Below are positions 1 through 8,360 of a DNA stretch of 64,000 nucleotides, in pieces. The number at the start of each line of letters is the position of its first letter. The stretch's first letter is position 1. The position numbers were made by a program, and so were the translations under genes. Source of the DNA: IOR16 sp963521065 (GTDB taxonomy: Bacteria > Bacillota > Clostridia > Peptostreptococcales > Anaerovoracaceae); the NCBI GenBank assembly GCA_963521065.1, contig CAUQTI010000010.1, positions 1-64,000 on the forward strand. The letters run 5' to 3'. Under the pieces are notes generated by a model, which saw only the letters and a program-made list of their open reading frames with translations, was not told the origin of the DNA and made no database searches.

Positions 1-41
1 TAAGTAAGTCATAAATAGTTAAACTTTTCGAGTCTACAATA

Positions 42-450
42 TTGACACAAGTCCACAACTTCACAATCATTAATCTATATGACAGAAGTGTTGTTGCAAG
101 CAAAAATGGTAAATTCATAACTAGTGACCTTGCAATCAGAACGCTTAATAAAGCAATCCATTCGCAGCACTGTGATTGTGATGCTTTAAAATTCAGATTA
201 GGACGTCCAATTCACATCCGTTGATTCCACAGGTCTCTGTGAACTTTGGAGAATTACGCAGAGTGTGAGCCATGCTGGAATTCCATATGATAATGCACCG
301 ATGGAACGTTATTACAACTTTCCGACAGATAAGGAGCTTGATGTTGTAGTGAATCAGTTTGAGTATAGCTGGTACGATTAGATTCGCCCGCATTCATACA
401 ACAGATATTTAACACCATACGAAAAGAGATATGGCACCTTGCTGATTTAG
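42..450 (+). pseudogene. Degenerate IS3-family transposase (integrase core), broken
   Basis: Two reading frames together give the C-terminal part of an IS3-type DDE integrase. The first (42-224) carries the INLYDRSVVA strand region. After a frameshift near 210, the second reads FTSVDSTGLCELW, then SHAGIPYDNAPMERYYN with the third catalytic Glu in APMER, and ends in RPHSYNRYLTPYEKRYG, a typical IS3 C-terminus. It is inactive: there is a frameshift, an in-frame TAG at about 379, and an apparent deletion after YYN, where active enzymes continue with the TLKxEL helix. The N-terminal end is lost or lies left of the window. No terminal inverted repeats were recognised. It lies beside a restriction-modification system, which fits an acquired island. 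The family call is solid; the exact boundaries are not. Confidence 0.75.
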
Positions 451-1187
451 GCGGTGGTGTTACAAAAACACCTGACCGTTACAATAATACGATATACATC
501 TATTTTATATTAATGACATGAGTAATTAGTGGTAAAATAATGGAAATACAGCTCTTTTTATATCTGATATAGTATTTTAGTATGCAGTGCCCGCCTAGGT
601 GCGACATATTAATGTAAGTTAAAAGATGGAACGTTAATAAATTTTTAATTGTATAAATTAGAATGTAAAAATAAGGTTTGTTTTTGAAACGTAAATTTCA
701 TAATTTTTAAATCGATTGCAGTAATATCTCAAGTATTTGCACAATTCATATAGTTAGATTGATTTCTTTACCATTAAACTATACAATGTAAAAAATAAGT
801 GATATATCATGAATGATGTAAAAGCATTAATTGTAAAAAAAGTAATTTAGTAGTTTAAATAAATAGTATAATAGATTAAAAGTATGTATAAATTCTGCTA
901 TAAAATAGTGAAACGAGAGTAAATTCAATATACTATTTGATATTCTTTTTGGGTAGATAAGGAAAAGGTTTTTATCCTTATTCGAAATGCAAAGAAATAT
1001 AAGGATTATAACACCAAGGTTCAACTTTGGAAATAGGAATGAGAAGCCAACTGGAGAGAAAAAATTTTCAGACATAAAAAATTTTGAAACCAAGAGCCTT
1101 GTTCGATATATACGATATTACTAGTATAGAAAAACAATAAATCACATTTGTAGAGTGAAGGCATACTTTTTGAAGAGAGGTGTAAAA
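451..1187. other. AT-rich non-coding stretch between IS remnant and restriction gene
   Basis: About 740 bases without a credible gene. Composition is much more AT-rich than the housekeeping half of the window, and short frames on either strand have no recognisable protein and no ribosome binding site. One 8-bp inverted repeat (974-981 with 999-1006) is present. The only functional signal I can argue for is the weak promoter at 1099-1127. The stretch looks like decayed mobile-element flank. Confidence 0.5.
1099..1127 (+). promoter_or_regulatory. Putative sigma-A promoter of the restriction gene
   Basis: TTGTTC (1099-1104), 17-bp spacer, TAGTAT (1122-1127). It sits 60 bp before the TTG start of the endonuclease gene. 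Both hexamers are imperfect, which would suit a weakly expressed endonuclease. Motif evidence only. Confidence 0.35.
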
Positions 1188-2615
1188 TTGGATTATTTAA
1201 AAGAATATGATGAAACAAATCCATTATCGATAGAAAAATATGCACAGAAGCTAATTGGCAAAACTTTTGCCGATGTATGTTATGAAGATGATGTTAACAA
1301 TACCGTGGTCATTTGTGAAGACAGTAATTATGCATATAATCATGAAAATAAGAAAAGAAAAGGCGGTCTAGGAGAAATCATTGAAGAGCGTTTTTTCCAT
1401 TACCAGTGCAATAATGATTCTCGTCCAGATTTTGATAAGGCTGGGGTGGAGCTAAAAGTGACACCATATAAAATCAATAAAAACGGTTCATTAGCAGCAA
1501 AAGAACGTTTAATTATAACCATGATTGATTATTTTGGTGTTGTAGAGGAAAAGTTTGAGATGAGTCATTTGTGGAGCAAAGCGCAATTGATACTGCTGAT
1601 ATATTATTTATATCAACAAGAATTAGAGAGTAGATTAGATTATAAAATTGGATTTGCTAAGCTGTTTTCGCCGCCAGAAGCTGATATTAAAATTATCAAA
1701 CGTGATTTTGATTTAATTGTTAATAAAATCAAATCTGGAAAAGCTCATGAATTATCAGAAGGTGATACGATGTATTTAGGAGCTGCGCCAAAGGCGGCAA
1801 CTTCTCAAGACAGGAGAAAGCAACCATTTAACGATGAACTAGCAAAACCAAGAGCATTTGCTTTTAAAAACTCGTATATGACATATGTCTTGAATAATTA
1901 TATTGTTCCGGGAAAAATTACCTATGAACCAATTATTAAATCCGATATAACGGATGCTTTTGAAGATTACGTAATGTCAAAGCTTAATATCTACAAAGAC
2001 TATACAGTAGAAGAGTTATGTCAAGAATTTCAAATAGAATTTGAAAAAAGACCGAAGAATTTGGAGGCGATGTTAGCATATCGGATGCTTGGAATTAAAG
2101 GAAATCATGCCGAAGAATTTGAGAAAGCGAATATTGTTGTAAAAACAATTCGTATTGGAAAAAATAATAAAATAAAGGAAAGCATGTCGTTCTCGACGTT
2201 TAAATTCAAAGAACTAATAGAAGAAGAGTGGGACAATTCAACATTTGGTACATATTTGAGTGAGACAAGGTTCTTATTCGTTGTATATAAATTTGATGAA
2301 AATGATAAATTGCGTTTAAAGGGATGTCAGTTCTGGAATATTCCATACAGTGATTTGGAAGTAGAAGTTCAAAAAGTTTGGAGGCAAACACAGCAAGTAT
2401 TGATTCAGGGTTTACAGATAACAAGAAAAAATGGTAAGAATTATAATAACTTGCCGAATGCTTCAGAAAATCCAGTATGTCATGTGCGACCGCATGCACT
2501 GAATTCGAAGGATACTTATGAATTACCAGACGGAAGACAATATCCAAAACAATGTTTTTGGTTGAATAATAGTTATATTTTAAAACAACTAAATAATGAC
2601 TTTAAGGAGGACTAG
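1188..2615 (+). CDS. Sau3AI-like type II restriction endonuclease (GATC)
   Basis: Predicted endonuclease of the Sau3AI/MutH superfamily, 475 aa against about 489 for Sau3AI. It has KRKGGLGEIIEERFFHY followed by RPDFDKAGVELKVTPYK. Residues E67, D81, E88 and K90 have the same spacing as the MutH active-site set E56, D70, E77, K79 (family knowledge). The long C-terminal half matches the two-domain layout of Sau3AI, whose second MutH-like fold is non-catalytic. Start choice: TTG at 1188 has AGAGAGG 7 bp upstream; an in-frame GTG at 1155 has no ribosome site. The next gene starts 2 bp after the stop, and a cognate C5 methyltransferase lies convergent. Recognition of GATC is inferred from family and partner. 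Base composition is AT-rich compared with core genes, suggesting transfer. Confidence 0.88.
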   Translation: MDYLKEYDETNPLSIEKYAQKLIGKTFADVCYEDDVNNTVVICEDSNYAYNHENKKRKGGLGEIIEERFFHYQCNNDSRPDFDKAGVELKVTPYKINKNGSLAAKERLIITMIDYFGVVEEKFEMSHLWSKAQLILLIYYLYQQELESRLDYKIGFAKLFSPPEADIKIIKRDFDLIVNKIKSGKAHELSEGDTMYLGAAPKAATSQDRRKQPFNDELAKPRAFAFKNSYMTYVLNNYIVPGKITYEPIIKSDITDAFEDYVMSKLNIYKDYTVEELCQEFQIEFEKRPKNLEAMLAYRMLGIKGNHAEEFEKANIVVKTIRIGKNNKIKESMSFSTFKFKELIEEEWDNSTFGTYLSETRFLFVVYKFDENDKLRLKGCQFWNIPYSDLEVEVQKVWRQTQQVLIQGLQITRKNGKNYNNLPNASENPVCHVRPHALNSKDTYELPDGRQYPKQCFWLNNSYILKQLNNDFKED

Positions 2616-2617
2616 AA

Positions 2618-3736
2618 TTGGCAGGTTATATTATGACGTTAGACAGTATAGAGTCGCTTGAAATGTGCATAGAAACTGGTACATATAGCACGAATTTAAG
2701 TGAGCCTAACGGTAAATGGAAGATACATCATGAGGGTACATTTGCTGATTACCTGAGTATGAAGGAAGGCGACAATATATATTTTTTTATAAAGCGTAAA
2801 ATATATGGAATTGGTCGAATTAAAAAGGTTCAATTCGATTGTGAATTTCTCAACTATATTGGTGGAGATATTCCAGAACAAGTAAATGAAAAGGAATATA
2901 AAAAAAGAGCACCCTTACTAATAAATGGAACACCTAATAATAGATGTTTTTGTGTTTTTGAACCATCACCTCATTTTTTTGAAAATGGAATTGATATGGA
3001 TGATGCATTAAATAGTAATCCAGCTGCATTTAAAATGCTAAGAGCGATGTGGAAGGTATCTTTTATTAAAATAGATGATAATGAGAATCAAGCCTTGATA
3101 GATATTATTCTTAAAAGAAACGAAAACAATTTGATTAATGGCGATAATGTCTTTCGATATGATGATTCTGAAAAAAACAAAATCAATAAAAATCTTACAA
3201 AAGCCCATAGGCTGACGTCGTATAGAATTTTAGAATCCTGTGCAGATAAAACGCAGATAAAGCATGAAATGGCAATTGAAGCTGCACTATGTGACTTGTT
3301 AATTAAAGAGAATAACACACCGTTTGGTAAATGGGATTATGTTTCACATCAAGTTGTTGCATCACCGTTTAAAGCAGTAGATTATATGGATAAAATGGAT
3401 ATATTCGGATATAGATTTATTTCGGGATATTCTACCGTATCAAGATATTTGGTGATAGAAATAAAAAAGAATGTTGCAAATACAGATGTTATCGAACAAA
3501 TAATGAAGTATGTTGATTGGATACAATCAGAGTATGCATATGGTGATTATTCTATGATTGAGGCATATGTTGTTGCAGCGGATTTTTCGGCGGATGTTAT
3601 TCAACGAAGAGACAATGAATGTAAAAGATATTTTACAAAGGGGTATAGACCTTCAACTCCATGTATTTGGGATGCAGTAAAGCTAATAAAATATGAATTT
3701 GATGAAGGTAAAGGAATGAATTTTACTGAAGTGTAA
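2618..3736 (+). CDS. Restriction-linked protein with PD-(D/E)XK nuclease-like C-terminus
   Basis: Unrecognised 372-aa protein co-transcribed with the Sau3AI-like gene (2-bp gap). It starts at TTG 2618, with AAGGAGG 7 bp upstream. Residues 1-75 look like a small beta-barrel reader of EVE/PUA type (GDNIYFFIKRKIYGIGRIKKV resembles the core of such folds); this is inference. Residues 215-310 resemble a NucS/restriction-like nuclease core: helix with E217/E221, then D261 in KMDIFGYR, then LVIEIKK with E281-x-K283, then a helix ending in KYVDW. That matches the E...D...ExK order of PD-(D/E)XK enzymes. It may be a second nuclease, a modified-DNA reader or an accessory restriction factor. The location makes a role in the restriction system likely; the activity is unproven. 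Confidence 0.6.
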   Translation: MAGYIMTLDSIESLEMCIETGTYSTNLSEPNGKWKIHHEGTFADYLSMKEGDNIYFFIKRKIYGIGRIKKVQFDCEFLNYIGGDIPEQVNEKEYKKRAPLLINGTPNNRCFCVFEPSPHFFENGIDMDDALNSNPAAFKMLRAMWKVSFIKIDDNENQALIDIILKRNENNLINGDNVFRYDDSEKNKINKNLTKAHRLTSYRILESCADKTQIKHEMAIEAALCDLLIKENNTPFGKWDYVSHQVVASPFKAVDYMDKMDIFGYRFISGYSTVSRYLVIEIKKNVANTDVIEQIMKYVDWIQSEYAYGDYSMIEAYVVAADFSADVIQRRDNECKRYFTKGYRPSTPCIWDAVKLIKYEFDEGKGMNFTEV

Positions 3737-3740
3737 AAAT

Positions 3741-3772
3741 AACCCGGGAGACTTATATAGCCTCTCGGGTTT
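3741..3772. terminator. Bidirectional terminator between restriction and methyltransferase genes
   Basis: AACCCGGGAG (3741-3750) pairs with CTCTCGGGTT (3763-3772), with one G-T wobble. A-rich sequence precedes it and T residues follow. It lies between convergent genes and overlaps the last codons of the methyltransferase gene, so it can end both transcripts. Confidence 0.75.
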
Positions 3773-5009
3773 CGTTGATTTTATCAGATGATACTTCTTC
3801 GCTTTCGCGAGCGAAAACGGTATTTAAATATTTGCCCATTCGAGTAATAATGCCAACAACTAAAGCATTTCCCATGCAAAAATAACGAAATTTTTCAGGC
3901 ATTCCAGTATTAGTCCAGTCATCATCAAATCCTTGAATACGTTCGGCTTCCATTGGTGTAATCAATCGGTATTGCTTGGTGTCAGGATCTTCGATAACAT
4001 GGGTGCTTCTGTTAAGGCTAGATTCGCTAGTTAATATAGTACGAGCAGGTTTATCGATTGGGTCAGGAAAAGCAATTGGGCCTTCAGAAAATGTGTACGA
4101 GTGACCTGTCTTGCTGGTACGAGCTATCTTTTTTGCACCTTTTAAATATTTCCATTTTTCAAGATTCTCACCTAAATAGAAACGTGTATCAACATTTTTA
4201 TTTAGAATGTTTCGAAGTGGTACTGCTTCTTCATAAATAGGAGTGGTATCACAAGTATATATTTTACCTTCATACATAAAACCAGAATTTCCAAAATTAT
4301 ATGAGAAATGTTCTGTAACGTCAGCTAAATCATTTTCAGATGATAGTTCAGTACTGCGAAGTAATTCGGGAGAAATTCCCTCTATCATAAATGTGTGAGC
4401 AAAGAATCCAACATTAGTAAAAATACATTCTGGACTTGAAACGGATTTTTTAATATGGGATGCGTATTTTGTGGTATTCTTATATGCGAAAATAAACACT
4501 CTACGTCTACGTTGGGCAAATCCATATTCAGCAGCATTGATTACACGCCATTCGATGCTATAATTTAACTGATTAAAGCAGGTAAGAATAATCCCTAAAT
4601 CACGTCCCCGTTGAGCTGAAGGTGATTTTAATAATCTATCAACATTTTCAAGAATGACAAAATTTGGTGATTTTGTTTCAAGAATTTCTCTTATGTCCCA
4701 CCATAAAACGCCCTTTTTTCCATTTATACCAGTAGCCCCTGTACGAGCTACAGAATAATCTTGACAGGGGAACCCGCCGACTAATAGATTATGGTCTGGA
4801 ATTTTTTCTTTATTAAAAGTTGAAATATTTTCATTAACATAATTTTTATTAGTTCCAAAGTGAGAGCAGTAACAATCAAATGCATGCTGAGACTTTTTGC
4901 CGGGTTCCCATTGATTAGCCCAGACAGTAGTCCAATTTTTATCAGCTCTTTCAAGGCCTAGGCGAAAACCACCAACACCAGCGAATAATTCGCACACAGT
5001 TTTTTCCAT
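3753..5009 (-). CDS. DNA (cytosine-5) methyltransferase, M.Sau3AI type
   Basis: S-adenosylmethionine-dependent C5 methyltransferase of 418 aa, expected to protect GATC (M.Sau3AI modifies its cytosine; established for the family). Motifs in order: I ELFAGVGGFRLGLE (residues 7-20), IV GGFPCQDYS with catalytic C82, VI ENVDRLL (121-127), VIII QRRRRVFIF (166-174), and a C-terminal RLITPMEAERIQGF segment (motif IX) followed by a late GNALVV (motif X). WANQWEP and LLKSPS-QRGRD are especially close to M.Sau3AI as I know it. The start at 5009 follows AGGAGG at about 10 bp; the longer frame to 5066 would begin upstream of the predicted transcription start. It converges on the endonuclease genes. The leader has a GATC-centred palindrome (5035-5050) that may control it. 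Confidence 0.93.
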   Translation of the reverse strand: MEKTVCELFAGVGGFRLGLERADKNWTTVWANQWEPGKKSQHAFDCYCSHFGTNKNYVNENISTFNKEKIPDHNLLVGGFPCQDYSVARTGATGINGKKGVLWWDIREILETKSPNFVILENVDRLLKSPSAQRGRDLGIILTCFNQLNYSIEWRVINAAEYGFAQRRRRVFIFAYKNTTKYASHIKKSVSSPECIFTNVGFFAHTFMIEGISPELLRSTELSSENDLADVTEHFSYNFGNSGFMYEGKIYTCDTTPIYEEAVPLRNILNKNVDTRFYLGENLEKWKYLKGAKKIARTSKTGHSYTFSEGPIAFPDPIDKPARTILTSESSLNRSTHVIEDPDTKQYRLITPMEAERIQGFDDDWTNTGMPEKFRYFCMGNALVVGIITRMGKYLNTVFARESEEVSSDKINETREAI

Positions 5010-5034
5010 CTGCGAGGCACCTCCTATAAGATGT

Positions 5035-5050
5035 GCGAACGATCGTTCGC
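5035..5050. promoter_or_regulatory. Perfect 16-bp palindrome centred on GATC, candidate operator
   Basis: GCGAACGATCGTTCGC is a perfect palindrome with the enzyme's own target GATC at the centre. It lies in the untranslated leader of the methyltransferase gene, about 5-20 bases after the expected transcription start and before the ribosome site. It could be a methylation-sensitive operator or form a leader hairpin. The palindrome is seen; its function is inferred. Confidence 0.6.
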
Positions 5051-5061
5051 TCAATGAAATT

Positions 5062-5090
5062 ATCATACACTAAAATGTTTAATTTGTAAA
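5062..5090 (-). promoter_or_regulatory. Sigma-A promoter of the methyltransferase gene
   Basis: Minus-strand TTTACA (5085-5090), 17-bp spacer, TATGAT (5062-5067). This is close to consensus and clearly stronger than the promoter proposed for the endonuclease gene. It predicts transcription from about 5055. Confidence 0.7.
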
Positions 5091-5279
5091 GTGAAACCTC
5101 TTAGCGCAATGTACCTATATTACCATAGATTAGTAGGTTTCACAAGATCAAATTAATATTTTTCATAAATTTAAGTGGTAGTAATGTCTAGCTTAACAGT
5201 ATGTATTTTCTTAAGAACGCAAGGTGACCATAATTTTTTAAAATGTTAAGCACAAAGCGTTTCATTGAATGACTATTTT

Positions 5280-6074
5280 TTAGGCTCCTTTTGTTGCTTT
5301 AAAACAGGTTCCTATGGAAACCCCTTCTAAAACAGAATAAATATGATCAGGATTGGAACCATTAATGATAAACAGTTCACAGCCATTTGCAGTGACTAAT
5401 TCTGCGGCTCTAATCTTCGTAATCATGCCGCCGGTACCCCTTATGTTTCCGCTTTTGCCTGCTGATTTTTTTATGCTTTCATCAATATGGAATACTTCAT
5501 GAACCAGCTCCAAATTTTTACTTTTTCGCGGGTCTTGATTGTATAGCCCATCAATATCGGAAAGCAGGATTAGTTTATCTGCACCACATAAAAGTGCTAC
5601 ATGGGCTGATAGGGTATCGTTATCACCAAATAGCTTGTCTTGTGATTCGATTTCCTGATAGCTGACAGAGTCATTTTCATTAACAATCGGAATAATTCCA
5701 TAATCGAATAGAGTGGAAAAAGTGCGGAACAGGTTTTGTCGTCTTTCTTCAATGCTTAAATCTTCTTCATCTAATAAAATTTGAGCAGCAATCCTGCCAT
5801 ATTCGTTGAAGAATCGGTCATAGAGATGCATGAGTTCGCATTGTCCAACGGCAGCGGCAGCCTGCCGAAGGTTTAATTCTTTTGGTCGGCTGTGAAGTCC
5901 CATTTTTTCATAGCCGACCGTAATTGCTGCTGAGGTAACAAGAATAATTTCCGTACCCTTTGCCATAATATCAGATAAAACTCTTACCAAATGCTCCATA
6001 TTCCGTAAATCTATTTTTCCGGTTTCACTTGTTAGAGTAGAAGTTCCAACCTTAATTATAATTCTGGATTTCAT
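5280..6074 (-). CDS. proB: Glutamate 5-kinase, short form without PUA domain
   Basis: Phosphorylates glutamate to gamma-glutamyl phosphate, the first step of proline synthesis, in the cytoplasm. The protein is 264 aa: an amino-acid-kinase fold with IIIKVGTSTLT at residues 5-15, VNENDSVS in the middle, the FGDNDTLSAHVA substrate/ATP region, LLSDIDGLY and the GTGGMITKIRAAE nucleotide loop. The C-terminal PUA domain of the E. coli enzyme (about 367 aa) is absent, as in many short ProB proteins. The usual SGA stretch reads SAA (TSAAITVGYEKMGL), a change at a conserved glycine. proA is not adjacent. The gene downstream would lie where the restriction island now sits, so the island may have split proB from proA (inference). 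Confidence 0.9.
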   Translation of the reverse strand: MKSRIIIKVGTSTLTSETGKIDLRNMEHLVRVLSDIMAKGTEIILVTSAAITVGYEKMGLHSRPKELNLRQAAAAVGQCELMHLYDRFFNEYGRIAAQILLDEEDLSIEERRQNLFRTFSTLFDYGIIPIVNENDSVSYQEIESQDKLFGDNDTLSAHVALLCGADKLILLSDIDGLYNQDPRKSKNLELVHEVFHIDESIKKSAGKSGNIRGTGGMITKIRAAELVTANGCELFIINGSNPDHIYSVLEGVSIGTCFKATKGA

Positions 6075-6103
6075 ATAGTGTACCTGCCTTCTGTTCTATT
6101 ATC

Positions 6104-6132
6104 TTGTAATCTAATATGTTTTAGTATATAGT
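6104..6132 (+). promoter_or_regulatory. Putative promoter of the LysR-type regulator gene
   Basis: TTGTAA (6104-6109), 17 bp, TATAGT (6127-6132) in the proB/lysR divergent gap. Motif evidence only. Confidence 0.4.
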
Positions 6133-6205
6133 GAGAAACATATTAAGTAAAATGACAGTTTTAAAAATCAAAGTTGAGGTTTTGTCACATTTAGAAAGGG
6201 TTATT

Positions 6206-7069
6206 ATGGATTTGAAAAAATACAAAGTATTCTTAACCGCGATTGACCTCGGCAGCTTTACAAAAGCTGCCGCACAGCTTGGCTACACACCATCGGGTGT
6301 TACACATATGATGAATGGCTTGGAGGATGAACTGGGGTTTCAAATTTTAACTAGAGGTAAGACTGGTGTTATGTTAACGGAAAACGGTGAACGTCTGGTA
6401 CCACTTCTTCGTGAGCTATTACGAATGGAGGAGGACTTTTCTCAAACCGTTTCTGAAATCAACGGCTTGAATACGGGAACTATTCGCATTGGAAGTTATT
6501 CTAGCATTGCGGTACATTGGCTACCGCAAATTATAAAAAGCTTTCAGGAGGATTATCCTAATATTCGAATTACTTTAATGGAAGGTATCCGGCAGGAAGT
6601 AGTCAAGTGGCTGGAGGAACGTAAAATAGATCTAGGGTTTATAAGCTATCAACGGGGAATGAAATTTGATTGGGTCCCTTTAAAAGATGACCCTATGCTG
6701 GCTGTATTGCCAAGCACTCACGCTTTAGCGAATGAAAAAGAATATCCGATTCAAAACTGTGAATCAGAGGATTTTATTATGCCTGCTTGTGGCTACGACT
6801 ATGACGTTGTAGAATTATTCGGTAGGACAAAGATTGCACCTAATATACGGTACGAAACCTTTGAAAATTACGCTGCTCTTTCCATGATTGAATGCGGGCT
6901 GGGTATGAGCATTATGAATGAGCTGATTACAAAAGGCCGCACCTGTAATGTTGCTAAGTTGCCGCTGAAACCCAAGCAGTATATATCTCTTGGCATCGCT
7001 GTACCCAATACAGAAAAGCTACCGCCAGCGGCAAAGAAATTCATAACTTATTGTAAAAAGAAGCTTTAA
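6206..7069 (+). CDS. LysR-family transcriptional regulator
   Basis: DNA-binding regulator of 287 aa. The N-terminal winged helix-turn-helix is LGSFTKAAAQLGYTPSGVTHMM (about residues 14-35), followed by the linker helix and a LysR substrate-binding domain starting near GTIRIGSYSSIAVHWLP. ATG 6206 is chosen because GAAAGGG lies just upstream; a longer frame from 6131 has no ribosome site. It is divergent from proB and 228 bp ahead of a saccharopine-dehydrogenase-like gene and a membrane methyltransferase gene, which are its likely targets. The ligand cannot be told from sequence. Confidence 0.9.
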   Translation: MDLKKYKVFLTAIDLGSFTKAAAQLGYTPSGVTHMMNGLEDELGFQILTRGKTGVMLTENGERLVPLLRELLRMEEDFSQTVSEINGLNTGTIRIGSYSSIAVHWLPQIIKSFQEDYPNIRITLMEGIRQEVVKWLEERKIDLGFISYQRGMKFDWVPLKDDPMLAVLPSTHALANEKEYPIQNCESEDFIMPACGYDYDVVELFGRTKIAPNIRYETFENYAALSMIECGLGMSIMNELITKGRTCNVAKLPLKPKQYISLGIAVPNTEKLPPAAKKFITYCKKKL

Positions 7070-7297
7070 GAGCATTGTTGATCGTTTGGAGAGTCAATCG
7101 GTCAAATAGAATGAGGATTCACCCTGTCTTTATCTAAATAAAAATAGGAAAGAAGCAAGCTATATCCAAACAGCGAAGCGGCAATACTAAAGATAGCAGA
7201 TGCTTTTAAGCTCGTCTCTTTATTGAATCTGCAACACTTAAGTGTATCTGGCTTTTGCATCTGAATAAAATCAATTTAAAACCACAGGAGAATACAA
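7070..7297. other. Intergenic, only a doubtful 52-codon frame
   Basis: No clear gene. On the minus strand a frame from ATG at 7260 to a stop at 7102 encodes about 52 residues with one hydrophobic stretch (SAIFSIAASLFGYSLLLSYF), like a single transmembrane piece. It has no ribosome site, so it could be a transporter-gene remnant or chance. Confidence 0.2.
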
Positions 7298-8311
7298 ATG
7301 GATCTAAAAAAAAAGATTATGATTATAGGAGGACATGGCAAGGTCGGACAGTATATTACCAAAGGATTAAAACGGTATAACTTAATTCTGGTTGGACGTA
7401 ATGAGGACAAAATCAAAAGATTTTTGAATCAGGAAAAAATCCAGGCCGAAACCTGTTCTATGGATATTCATAATATTGATTTTACAAAGCTTAACGGCGT
7501 GGGATGGGTTATTGTTTGTGTAGATCAGGCAAATACGAAGCTGGTAGAATTTTGTGATGCTCACGAGATTGATTATATGGATGTAACTGCAAACTCTGAG
7601 TACATTGAAAAAATTCAGCAATTAAAACTCCGGGGAACAAGTAAAATTTTGCTGGGAATTGGGTTAGCGCCCGGACTTACGAATCTCTTAGCGGAGAAAT
7701 TTGTTCGCATGTATCCGCAGGCAGATACCATCAATATTGAGCTTATTTTGGGCTTGGGTGAAAAGCATGGGGATGCTGCAATTCAGTGGACTTTGGATAA
7801 TTTCCTGAAAAGATATCGACATAAAACTCTTGGTTATATTCGCCCTTTCACACAAAAAAGCGCAATTCATACCGCACAGAAAAGCTTAGGCACTTATAAT
7901 TTTAATTTTGTAGACCAACACATGCTAAATAGAAAATACAAAGACAAAACGTTTACAACCTATTTGGGCTTTGACCAATCAGCGGCGACCAGTTTTATCT
8001 ATATGATGAATAAGCTAAGACTATTGGAGCTGCTAAAATATAAACCGGTTTACCATATAGCAGAGGGTGTTTTGAGAAACCCTAAGTATGGAACTGACCT
8101 CTTTATGGTGACCGTTCGATCAGGTGAAACGTGTATCAGTGCCTGGGGTCATGATGAGGGTAGATTTACTGGATTGATTGCGGCAGAAGTCGCAAAAAGA
8201 ATGGCTGCCATAGATTTAGAAAATGGATTATTAGGGATTGCAGATGTGATTTGTCTGGAAGAAGTGACCGACAATGAATTATTTGGCTTAACATTAGTTT
8301 ATAAAAATTAA
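7298..8311 (+). CDS. Saccharopine dehydrogenase-like NAD(P)-binding protein
   Basis: Predicted oxidoreductase of 337 aa. It begins with a Rossmann fold, KIMIIGGHGKVGQYI (residues 6-20), an acidic/arginine stretch LVGRNEDKI suited to nucleotide selection, and a CVDQANTKLVEFCDAHEIDYMDVTA region typical of saccharopine-dehydrogenase-like proteins, followed by a GLAPGLTNLLAEKFV segment that these proteins share. The reaction is unknown; lysine metabolism is not implied by this broad family. CAGGAGA precedes ATG 7298. It is followed after 49 bp by a membrane methyltransferase gene on the same strand and preceded by a LysR gene, so the three may form a unit acting on one small molecule. Confidence 0.75.
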   Translation: MDLKKKIMIIGGHGKVGQYITKGLKRYNLILVGRNEDKIKRFLNQEKIQAETCSMDIHNIDFTKLNGVGWVIVCVDQANTKLVEFCDAHEIDYMDVTANSEYIEKIQQLKLRGTSKILLGIGLAPGLTNLLAEKFVRMYPQADTINIELILGLGEKHGDAAIQWTLDNFLKRYRHKTLGYIRPFTQKSAIHTAQKSLGTYNFNFVDQHMLNRKYKDKTFTTYLGFDQSAATSFIYMMNKLRLLELLKYKPVYHIAEGVLRNPKYGTDLFMVTVRSGETCISAWGHDEGRFTGLIAAEVAKRMAAIDLENGLLGIADVICLEEVTDNELFGLTLVYKN

Positions 8312-8360
8312 GAGATTACAACCGATACAAAGTCAGAGGAAAACACGGAGGGATAATGAA

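Noticed and set aside
7102..7260. A 52-codon minus-strand frame with one hydrophobic stretch
   Set aside because: No ribosome site and no recognisable family; noted in the intergenic entry only.
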